Positions 23,891 to 34,459 of a stretch of DNA of 64,000 nt are shown here, one piece after another. The notes under the pieces are model-generated. The model saw only the letters and a program-made list of their open reading frames with translations, searched no databases and was not told the origin of the DNA. A program made the translations under genes and the position numbers. Position 1 is the stretch's first letter. Each line of letters begins with the position of its first letter. This stretch comes from Vigna angularis (taxonomy: Eukaryota; Streptophyta; Magnoliopsida; Fabales; Fabaceae), in NCBI RefSeq assembly GCF_016808095.1, contig NC_068975.1, forward strand, positions 26,277,501 through 26,341,500. Direction: 5' to 3'.

Positions 23891-25381
23891 ACAAAATAAT
23901 CTACTATTAATATTAAGTATCTTATATAAGATATAATACTTAATTTTAAGATCATTACATAATTTTCTTCAATGAGATCTTTTTACAAAAAGGTGTTTTT
24001 ATGATGGTAAATTCGAGGTAATCATATGTCGGATTTTTTTGTTTGTTATCATTGTAGTTATTTTACTGTGTTAAAAGAAGAATTTGAAATTTGATAGGGA
24101 TTTTTCTTCCTTCGTCTTTCTTTAATTTTCACCTATTTTCACATTTTAATTTATAATTATTAATAAAGAGATTTTCTCTTTATAATTGTTATTATAATAT
24201 ATATAAATTCTCACTATTTTTTTTATTAATAAATTTTAATTATTATTTTATCTTTGAATTTCTATAATTATATTTTCTTAAACTCAATTAGTATCCAAAT
24301 ATTATTTGAGATTTTGTTCAATGAATTTTTTTTGTACAAATGTGTCAACATATAAAGAATTTTTGTTTAATGTTTCTCTCCTTGTTTCTTTGTGTGAGAG
24401 AGAGCAATAGATTACTTAATTATCTTTTAGACTAGTATCTTATGTATCGTTTTGATTGTCACTTTGTATATAAAGTTTCTTTTGTATATAAATTTTTTTT
24501 ATAAAATTGAGAGGATGGTAAATAACTTTATCTTTTCACTTCTTGACTAATTTATTTTATTAAAAATTATAATAACTCTTTTATAGTATTTATATTATAT
24601 TTTAGGTTGTTACATTTTCATGATAAAAAAATTATATACAATAGAATTATAAAAAATGTTTACTTAATGACTACTTTTTATGAAAATAATTTTTTATTTA
24701 CTTTCTTATTTATCTTGACAATACAAATTCAAATTAAAATAATTATAAACTACTGCTAAGAATGTAAAAATAAATCAATTATGCTGATAAATAGAGTCAA
24801 TTCAATCGGCTTCATTTTTTTTATGAACCAAGAGCATTATAATCATGCTCATTGATGAGTTAGTAAGTAAATTGACTCATTTAAATTTTTTTTTGTTTTA
24901 ATTTATTTTATATATTTATTAAAAATAGATAATAATTAAAAATTAAAGTATTAATCTGTGTAATTTTCATACATTAATATCCGTAATGGTAAGTCAATCT
25001 AACTTGAATTCAAGGAAAGATTTAATGAATTAAGTCTAATTTATCCCATATTTAAAAAAAAAAATTCTAACCCTCAGTCACTAATACTCGTTTTAACATG
25101 ATAAACACTTTTTTTCTTTTGAAAATTAAAAAAAAAAATGTAATATTACTAACAGCACTTACTTAACGTGATAATACAAGAAATGCATATGATCCAAAAC
25201 ACCCATCCCAAGAAATGCAAACTCAGAACCAATAGAATAATACAAGTAAAAAAAAACATTCCAAAATTTTCCAACCCTTGTTATACTTCAATGTACCAAA
25301 TCCTGTATATTTGAATCATCTAAAGGTATGAAATAATTATACTATTGCCAACAAAAACTGGACAAGATATGATTCAAAAAT

Positions 25382-25636
25382 GCACTTTTCTTTTTCTTTT
25401 TCTTGTTGCAAGAGCTTGTAATTAGAGTTGAAACTTAACTCATTGCGAGATAAAAATTATAAAAAGCTCAAACGGAACTTTGCCAACAAACCCAAAGTGA
25501 AATTTGACATTTTTTTAGTATAGTTGGCAAAGTGTGTCTTGAGCTTTTTATAAATTTTCTCTTGCAATAAGTTGAGCAGGGTAAAGTATTGTCAATTCTA
25601 GTTAGAAGTTCTTGCAACAAAGAAAAGAAAATGTGT
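25382..25636. repeat. Imperfect fold-back element (about 255 bp)
   Basis: Two arms are imperfect inverse copies. CTTGTTGCAAGAGCTT (about 25402) pairs with AAGTTCTTGCAACAAAG (about 25607). AAAAAGCTCAA and TTTGCCAAC on the left pair with GTTGGCAAA and TTGAGCTTTTT on the right. The whole could form one long hairpin. It may be a MITE or a hairpin-RNA source; no target duplication was seen. Confidence 0.6.
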
Positions 25637-26310
25637 AAGCCTGATCATTTCATGAGATTTTATTTGTAGTATAGTTGTTTTAGACCATTAGATGATTCAC
25701 TTCCAAGGAGAGAAAAATGACTGAAGAGGATCTGAATCTAGCCAGATCTCTCATTAGCACAAGTATAAGTGTCAGAGATCTCACATTAACTAGAAATAAG
25801 AAAAAATAAATTCAAACTTCATCTTACAATCTAAATTTATAGAGTTAAGTTTAAAACTTATTTCTTAATATGATATAAGATTCATCTATAAATATCTAAT
25901 CCCACACTCAAGATATATACGTCTCTCTATAGTACAATTATCTACCTGTAATGATACTTTGTAATTAGATGATAATACACAAATACTTTGCCCAATGGTA
26001 CATAATCTATTTAACTTAATAGTTATTCATATAATATGTATATATAATATATTAATTTCTCCCTCATACAGGTTTTCTAGTTCATTTTCTTATCGTAGAG
26101 GGATGGCAAACTCAGTAGCCCAGCCTTCTTAATAGTGTTAATACACTCAACAAATTCTAATGACATATTTATATATATAATTTTGTATTTCAATTTATTA
26201 CCTGACATAAAATTACCAAAAGGAGATGCCTATTCTTTCCTGTAAATGACTGTAAAGGTCATGATATTTGGAAAGAACTACCATACTTATCTTCTAGTAT
26301 TTATACTCAC

Positions 26311-28703
26311 TCATATTCTAAGATGGCCAAGCTCAGAGCTAGTTCTTGATACCTCTTTGTCCTCAGGTTTTAGATCTTCTTTTTCCTTGCTCTTGGACAC
26401 CTCTTCTGCCATGGTTCTCCTTGGAGGAGCTGAACAGACTGGAACCACGGATCTGATTCTCACAGCTGGTGCCCTAAATAGAGGAGTAGGTGTTCTCATC
26501 ATGCCAAATCTTTCAGGAGTAGATGTGCCTGGACTTAGTGGGATGCCTGTTCTCAACCTTGATGCAGCATGTTGTGGTCTTGAACCAACAGATGAAGTAG
26601 GGCATATGGTTCGCACAATGGAAGATGATGAAGGAGCTGGTGGTCTAAAACTTCTGTTGTAGCTTGCTTGTGAACGTGATCTGAGAACAGATGAACCAAT
26701 CCTTGATGGGTTTTGGAGCTCAGAATTAGGTGGTCTGTGTACAGATCCCATGCTCCAATGAGAATCCCATTCAGATTTCTCACATTGTTCTCCCTGCTCA
26801 GTAGTTCTACTTCTGCTTCCAGAACTATCATGCTTCTTACTCTCATCAACTGAACCTGGTGGTAAGAGACCGGTTTCATTGCTAAGGGTACAAACTGGAG
26901 GATCTTCTGTTTTTTCTTCTTGTATCTCTCTGATGGTTAGTGTTGACCTGCCTGCATTTAGTTCTGGAGCAATTTGGTTTGAAAAACAAAATGAAGGGCT
27001 TGATGTAGCCATTGAAAATTTTGGTCCTACAGGAACTGATCCCAACTCGCTGGGGAAATAAAGACAGTGGTCTGGCTGGAACATGGACTGCATTAATGGA
27101 TAAATATGTTGAGTAGATGGAATAATTGGCTGAAAGGTTAGTGCCAACAGACGATTTTGTTGCTGCAAAATTTGTTCTTGCTGCCAAATCTGATATAGAG
27201 CCACCTCTGGCGAGAAACTAGAGATTACACAATGCTGGCATTGAGTAGTGTACATGTCTGTAGCAGGATGAGTAGATACCAAAGAGGTTGTAGCGAATTT
27301 TTGCCGTCCAAGTTGATTATCACCTTTGGAAAAATTCTCTGAACCATTTGCAAGGATGCGAGCTATGATGACTTGATCTTGTTCGTCATTGCCTCTAGAC
27401 TCCGGCGAAAATGAAGATGATAAACTATGCTCTGACACTTGAAGAAATTTAGAACAATAACAATCAGTTAAATGTGGGAAGGAAAGACAGAAAAATGTGA
27501 AAAAAAGAGAAAGAAAGGTACGATGAAAAAAAGTCATATTCAGACAGCTAATATGCAGACACAGAGAGATATGATTGAAGAATCAAAATGCTCACATTTT
27601 TTCAATGCAGCCCAAGCAGCCATGGCAGCATTTTTTTGAGCCTGTTTCTTTGTCCTAGCTGGATCTCCTGTAAAATGCTTTCCTGCAATCTCAACTGTAC
27701 AAGAGAAGTTAGGACCATGACCTGGTCCAGTTCGAATTGTAGTATAAACAGGAAGGTTCAGTCCAGCTCTATGAGCAGTTTCTTGGAGTAAATTCTTGTA
27801 TACTCCTGTTTCATCCTGTCAATATCCAAATGAAAAATCTATATTTAGAAAAAATCTTTTAGATCAACAATGACATTCTATAATTCTTTAATTCCTAACA
27901 TTTGTGGTATGTTTCTGTTCTTACTATAATCCAAAATTCTTCTATTTGTCTATTTTATATACTATTTGGTTGCAAAAAACGTTAAATGTAATTAATGAAT
28001 CAACCAGACTCAACATATTTTGGGGAAATGCAACCCTCTAAAAGAAGATAAAAAAGAGACTACAAAATTAAATATCTATTTGTAAATGTATATTTTGCCC
28101 TGAAATGGCTTATATTATAAGTTGACATTTAAACCAGTAATACAGAGAAAGCTAAACATGAAAATTCAGCTTTAAATAATCTTATTAAAATGTTTCTGGT
28201 TACCTAGAAAGTGGGTGTTAAAATGATTTTTGTATTTCTGATACACTAAATACTTTTAAGATAGATTTCTGCTCTTATTTTACTATACTAGTACAATATT
28301 GAATATTTTCATAAGAAGAAATACTTTTCCAATTCCAGTATTCAAGATCAAAATCCTTATACATCAAACTACAAACTGTGAATGGAAGAGTGATTACAGC
28401 TCTAAAGAAAGAAAGAAAACCCAGAAAGAAGATTCTTAAGAAATTTCATTTGCTAACCAGAACTCTTGCAGCCAAAGCTCTAGAGGGACCTCTTTTTGCA
28501 AGAGTGTTAAGAGCTACCTCAGCTGCTGCATGTTCTGCATGTCTAAGAGTAGAGCAGAAAGTAGGACTTTCAAAGGTCTCTCCATTAAAGTTTACAGTAG
28601 CTTTAAAACGAGGAGCATGATCTGGTCCTTCGCGAATGCATGAATAGGCTGGCAAATTAAAACAGCTTCTTTGAGCCAACTCTTGCAGCCGATTCTTGTA
28701 CAT
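26311..28703 (-). CDS. Double-stranded-RNA-binding protein, DRB2/DRB3/DRB5 type
   Basis: dsRNA-binding protein of the DRB family; relatives bind dsRNA and modulate small-RNA pathways with Dicer-like partners. Exons: 28703-28458, 27815-27596, 27437-26311; phases agree; 530 aa. dsRBD1 is about residues 1-72 (MYKNRLQELAQRSCFNLPAY..REGPDHAPRFKATV..HAEHAAAEVALNTL). dsRBD2 is about 83-155 (DETGVYKNLLQETAHRAGLN..GPGHGPNFSCTVEIAGKHF..KKQAQKNAAMAAW). The long C-terminal part is low in complexity, Ser/Pro/Arg-rich, and contains APAVRIRSVVPVCSAPP, which resembles the conserved C-terminal patch of DRB2/3/5. The start is the ATG right after the acceptor GTGCGCAG; relatives start at the same MYKN. Which DRB paralogue it is cannot be settled by eye. 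Confidence 0.94.
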
Positions 28704-29762
28704 GTCTGCGCACAAATAAAAATTAAAAACGAATTTATTTTTTTATAATTTGAGGTGAAGGAGGGAAGGAAAAAGAAAACTTGTATTATTCTAGCAAACA
28801 TTTATCTGGTCACATCATAATATCACTAATGCTCTCTCTTTTGTTCAACAACAAAGACTCATATCAGTCAAACATCCTATGCTAGAATCTTCACTCTCTA
28901 AAGCCGGAAAAAAACAGAGACTTTCTTCAACTTTCCATAGTTTAAAAAGGGTAGTCATACCACAACTGTAACGTCTCAATTTCTCTTAAATTGTCTACCA
29001 TTAAACCAAAGATCAACATAATATATTCTTCATCTACGTAACCACAACCCCCACACTTAGTATTCATATGAGTCAACAAGAGAAATGTTAGCAACATATG
29101 TGTAACATACTCTTTTAAATACACTCTTGACTACTGGTTGAAACTTACTGAAAATCACAAAAACATAGAGTCTTGCTTCACATTTTAGGTTTCAATAAAT
29201 TTTAACCAATGACAGAAAGTGTATTAGAAAGAGTGTATCAGAGAATGGGTTGCCAGTACTCTACATGTAACACACCCTCACATAGGCAATCTAAGGATTA
29301 GTTCCATAAACCAAAAAAAAAGGAGCAATGTTTATAACAAGACTCGTGAACTGATAGTAAAGATAAACCTAATCAAACAACAAAATAAGCAGCACTAACT
29401 GTTTCTACATAAATTCGAAAATACTAACAACACAGTAATTCGACATGTTTTCTGTACATTGGGACAAAACTTTTTCGGGAGCAATTTACACCGACAAAAG
29501 CAGAATCACCATTTTACAAAATCTCGTTCCAAATAAATGAAAATGTAAAATTGCAGCACAGAAAAGAAACACTCGAAACCCCCAATAGTAAGTAACTAAA
29601 CAGTGAAAGAATGAAACAGACCCATTAGTCTATGTTCACTCAACATCTATGAAACAACCCAACGAACCCATATTCAGCACGATCAAACCCGTTTATAAGA
29701 ATACAACTCAGAAATTGCATTGATAAAATCAAAAGAACAGCAACAAAGTAAGAAAAATCAAA

Positions 29763-29950
29763 CCTTTTGAAGAGTACTGTGAAAAGATCTGAGTGTGAGG
29801 AACCACAAAATGAAGCACAACTAAAAGTATCAGAGAGCCTCTAAATCTTTTGAGTGTTTGGTTAGAGAAAAAATTGGAGAAAGTGAAGGAATAGGCAGAA
29901 TGATAAAGTAACAGTAAAGTAAGATTTATTACCGGCACAACACAACAAGG
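29763..29950 (-). other. Probable 5' UTR exon of the DRB gene
   Basis: A minus-strand donor (CTTCAAAAG|GTTTGATTT) at about 29762 follows a stretch richer in G and C than its surroundings, and the coding ATG at 28703 sits 2 bp after an acceptor. Together these suggest a 5' UTR exon here and an approximately 1 kb leader intron (28706-29762). The exact transcription start is unknown. Confidence 0.45.
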
Positions 29951-30715
29951 ATGTTTATTTTCTGCTTAGGGAAGCAAAACCACGCAAGCAATCTATATTT
30001 ATGGCTCATTCATTATCATAACTGTTTCCTACTTCACAAAAGGTTGAAGTTCATATCTTTATTATTTTATAAATAAATAGTACTAAATAAAAATAAATGT
30101 ACTTGTGTTGTTTATAAAAATATAACATGAATTTGTCTCTCAATTCTAGAATTCTTCATAATAAATATCCTAACATCTTAATTCTTAAAAAAATATTACT
30201 TTGTAGGCCTTCGGTGATTGTTTACATGCATAGTTATTGGTCTATTAACAGTTTGAATGTTTTCAATTATCACGAATATTATTTAAATTAGAATTATCAA
30301 TAATTAAATTATTATTAATTTAAAATTTATTCCAAAATTTATAAATATAAACTTAAAATAAAAAAGATAAATAAATATATTTAATAAGTGTTAATTATTT
30401 AAATGGCTTAATCTTTACTTTAACAATAAAATATCTTTTACAAATAACTTTTTCTAATTTAACTAGATATTTAAACCACGAAAATAAAAATTTTGATTTT
30501 TAACACATACAGTAAATAATTAATTTTAAAAAAATATTTTCTTTGATATACTTAAATTTTTTACATTTATTTAATATTATTTTTTTCTATTTTTTATTTT
30601 CTTTTTTTACCTATATAATTATTTTACCTTTATACATATAAAGTGTGTCATGTATGATCACTCTTGATTTTAACTCTAACAGCAAAAATTTATCAATCCA
30701 GTGTCATAAAACATA

Positions 30716-31091
30716 GGATTAAATATGTTTTTGATCCCTTAACTTTTAGTGAAATTGGGAATTAGTCCTTCTTCAAAACTTTGGCCTAATTTAGTCCTCA
30801 AACTTTAAAAATGTGTGAATTTAGTCCTTTTAACTAATTTTTGTTAGGTTTATTTGATGTTTCAAGTACGTTTCATGATAGTATTTGAGTTGTTTATACC
30901 ATTTGATACATTTTTACTTCAATGTTAACTGAGAAATGCGTTTGAAACATCAAATAAAGTTAACAAAAATTGGTTAAAATGACTAAATTCATACATTTCT
31001 AAAGTTTGGGGACTAAATTAGTCTAAAGTTTTAAAGAGGGACTAATTCTAATTTTGATTAAAAGTTAAGGGATAAAAAACATATTTAACTC
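30716..31091. mobile_element. Mutator-like fold-back MITE with 9 bp target duplication
   Basis: 376 bp element with long terminal inverted repeats: the left end GGATTAAATATGTTTTTGAT mirrors the right end (reverse complement GAGTTAAATATGTTTTTTAT). The inner arms pair through the TTAGTCC motifs. It is flanked on both sides by the exact 9 bp TAAAACATA (30707-30715 and 31092-31100), the target size typical of Mutator-superfamily elements. Non-coding. It lies upstream of the DRB gene. Confidence 0.92.
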
Positions 31092-31799
31092 TAAAACATA
31101 ATAATTGTTACTTTTCGCCCGCAAAACTTTGGCAACCTTTTACATATATCAAGGCGCTAAATTTGTAACAACTGAGGTTTTAAATTTGATTTACCAGTAC
31201 ATATTTATAATATTTCAATTTGTTTTTTTATGCTAGAAACTCATAAGAAATATATATTTAAAAAATGAAGAAACATAAGTATTATCACATTGGAGAACAT
31301 GTTTGAGACATTGGCCAAGGTATCATGCATCTATCACATTGGAGCCATGGTATCATGATGATAAGAGGAACCAACATAATTGCTTTTAGAGAAAACGAAC
31401 TAATATCTCTTATTTAACAAAAATATTAAAAAGACAACGTAGTTAACAATATTAAAAAACAATTACCATGACAATAGTAACATGGGTTAATCAAATATAC
31501 AATTTTAGTTACATGGTTAATCAATCTTAATCTTTCATGTCATTAAAAAATAAATTTGCTGGTAATTAGTTTTAAGAGTTTATTCACGTTTTCAAGTAAC
31601 TAAAAATCATGATAAGTTGTCTTCCAACAATAATATTACACAAGTCAATTAATTATATAATACTTTGAAATTAGATGAATTTCTTTTATTTAAACTACTA
31701 GTAAACGCGCCATTTAATTTTAGTTTAAAAGCCATATATAAAGCGTTACTTGATCAATGTAACTCTTTATACTAACATTGCATTAATAAGTAAGTTTAA

Positions 31800-32024
31800 T
31801 AAGTATATAGTTCAACAGAAAAATTCCCTTCATGAATCTCCGCAATTTCTTCGCACACCCCCTCACACATTCGAAATGTCCTTTTGCCTTCTCAGAAGTT
31901 ATTTCCGAATTATATATTTGGAAAGTTTTTCGGAACAAACTTTTCGAAATTTCCGAAATAATTTTTTCAAATAAAAATTTCAAAACATGATTTTTAGAAT
32001 AGAATTTGGTAAACATATGAAATA
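31800..32024. other. TTCCGAA-rich repeat-like DNA interrupted by the solo LTR
   Basis: Many copies of TTCCGAAA/TTTCGGAA-like words occur here. The same style resumes at 33735-33850 on the other side of the solo LTR, so the LTR inserted into it. Short open frames across it are compositional and were not called as genes. The origin of this repeat-like DNA is not recognised. Confidence 0.5.
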
Positions 32025-33729
32025 TGTCAAAACCCGAAAATGACATGTGGAAGGAGAAGGCAAGTGTATGTTTCTGGAGTGGACAAGTGATTTCGGTGGT
32101 AGTATTTAAATTAAATTTTTAAATCCTCTTGTCATTTTCTGATACCATTCTTTCTATCTAAAACTTTTTCTTTTTTCTTTTCTCCTCCTTCTCTCTAAAA
32201 TATTTTTTTTCTCTCTAAAAATCTCTCATTTCACTTCATCTGATTTACAATTAAATTGTACGAAAGCTATCCGAGTGTCAAGAACTTCAATTTTCACCGA
32301 TCAATGTTTCCTTTAGAACGGATAAGTCTCAATCTTTGGGGTTCTTGTAGGATTTTGAAACTTTCTGACAGTTAGGTTATAGTCTTTGAATAATGAGAAA
32401 ATTTTCTCTCACAATAAGTATTAGGTTCAACTAAAGTTTTTAGCCTGGTTATAATGTTCGGCATAAGCCCTCAGTGTTCGGCCTAAGCCCTCAGTGTTCG
32501 GCCTAGGCCTATAATGATTAGTCTAAAATAATAGTGTTCAGTATGGTCTACTAGTGGTCGACATTAATAAATAAGTGTTCGATCTAATTCAATAGTACTC
32601 AGATCAAACTAATAGTGTTCAGCTCATGCGTGAGTTTCACTCTTTACATGACCGTTCGGTCATGTTTACCATAGGGAAACAATATCCCGTTCGGTCAGGT
32701 TTTGTTTATAATAATTGTTGATATTTTCCAAGTCAGTTATGCTCCATGGTGATGTTGTTTTAATGTTCGGTTTAAAGTTATTTAAAGATGTGATGAATGA
32801 GGAATGATCATAATTCTACTGTAATGTGAAAGTGTGATGGTATTAAGTTATGATATGATAGTTGTGATGGGATGAGAAAGTATGATGTGAAAATTATATT
32901 ATGGATCTAAAAGAGAATTCCAAGGAGGAATATCTCAGTGATTGGTTGTATTGTGATAAAAGTATGAATAGGGAAAGCTTAGTATTGACGTTCATCCTGA
33001 AATTCAAATGTCACTAAGTCTCAAGTAGAGAATGGTGATGCATGTGGTGAGAATAGCAGGAGATCCTAGCCTGGACGATATGTATTACCTTGACCTAAGG
33101 TGAGGTATAACGGGTTAACCTCGTGTGGCAAGCTCAAGGGTTTTTCCATGCTGCGGTAATACTGATGGTTTTCCAGGTTACTACCCACGAGTGCACGAAC
33201 GACCATAGCTCATATTCATACTAGTCCGGACAGTCAGTGTAAAGTGGTCGGTTATAACATGCTTTTATGATTTCTGTATATGAATAATTGTATTATGTGG
33301 GTATCTGAATTGTATGTTAACATAGTCAATTAAATTACACTAACTTACCCTTATTTTCCTGTCTTGTCATGTATTCTCGTTCGGTCGTCCTTGTTATTGC
33401 AATGATCACCTTGTGGATGTGAGCAAAAGGTGCAGAAGCTTATCTAGAACATGCGCTGGCATAAGAGGTTGGTCTCCGCTAAGAGTAAGATCGTTCGGTC
33501 TTGTCTTTGTTTTGGTATTTAGTATAGGACCGTTCGGTTAATACACTTCTTGTATGACCAATCAGTTTGCCCTTTTGAGTTGTATTAGTGTAGGTTTCTA
33601 TAAAATTTTAATTTATGGTTATTTTAAGATAATTGTAAGTTAAAATTTTATTTTCCTATAACTGTTTTTTTTATTATAAATGTGAGGACCCCTAAATATA
33701 GTTTATAACTATATTTTTGGGATGTTACA
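32025..33729. mobile_element. Solo LTR of a gypsy-type retrotransposon, 5 bp target duplication
   Basis: 1705 bp segment starting TGTCAAAACCCGAAAATGAC and ending GGGATGTTACA, i.e. TGT...ACA termini. It is flanked on both sides by AAATA (32020-32024 and 33730-33734). It has no open frames of note, contains a repeated GTTCGGCCTAAGCCCTCAGT unit near 32460-32510, and recurrent GTTCGGT words. Length and termini fit a Ty3/gypsy LTR; the internal part is gone, as after LTR-LTR recombination. The superfamily is inferred; the solo-LTR structure is directly visible. Confidence 0.85.
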
Positions 33730-33970
33730 AAATATGTTCCAGAATAATTTTTTCCAAAAAAACTTTTAAAACTCAAGATATCTTTCGGAATGATTTTTTT
33801 TTTCAAAATATTCTATATTTCAGAAAGAGTTTTCTAAAACATGAACTTTTTAATACTGTGGACAGTTAGAATTGTAGGGGTGTAGGAAGCAATATCCAAG
33901 ATAATTTTTACGATAATCAACAAATTTACCATATACACAATTTGCAATTAGAATCAGTGTAAAATTAAGG

Positions 33971-34239
33971 TTTTGTTCACTTGAATGGATTTGGAGGAGA
34001 GTGATTGAATAAATTTGAGAGGATTTGAAGGTAAATTTTTTGTTGTTTATTTGAGTGGATTTGAAAGTAAGAGTGGATTTGAAAGTAAAGTTTATAAGAA
34101 TTAGTGCAAGATTTGATTGATGTGACAGAATAAAAAAATTTATTTCCAAATCCACTCAAATAAACAACAAAAAATTTACCTTCAAATCCTCTCAAATTCA
34201 TTCAATCACTCTCCCTCAAATACATTCAAGTGAACAAAA
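33971..34239. mobile_element. Fold-back MITE (269 bp, about 93 bp inverted repeats)
   Basis: Left arm 33971-34063 (TTTTGTTCACTTGAATGG..) and right arm 34147-34239 are inverse copies with few mismatches. The spacer holds a short tandem GTGGATTTGAAAGTAA. No convincing target duplication was seen. It lies 220 bp downstream of the phytyl ester synthase stop codon, so it may overlap the 3' UTR. Confidence 0.88.
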
Positions 34240-34459
34240 TGTAAATGTCATTGAAAAGTTAAAATAAAGTATGACAAAATTGTAATCAAATAAAGTATGA
34301 AATAATTGGCATCAATTATGAACTCTAAAGAAAGTTAAATTTATTTTTTGGGTACATACAAAAAGCACCACCTTTTATAAGAATAATGGGCATGTACATG
34401 TATCTGTTCACAAATAATTATGATTACATAAGAATGAGTACTATGAATGAAAACATTTT

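Larger units (their letters stand above)
21566..26310. other. AT-rich intergenic region between the kinase and DRB genes
   Basis: About 4.7 kb, very AT-rich, with almost no open frames. It includes a direct repeat pair (23530-23890) and a fold-back (25382-25636), listed separately. The right end (about 26050-26310) is probably the DRB 3' UTR. No further gene or RNA gene was recognised. Confidence 0.6.

Noticed and set aside
31750..32046. Overlapping 74- and 87-codon frames on opposite strands
   Set aside because: Located in TTCCGAA-rich repeat DNA and running into the solo LTR; compositional.
34322..34459. Alternative stop or additional PES exon downstream
   Set aside because: The family's conserved C-terminal reading ends naturally at 34460; nothing conserved follows.
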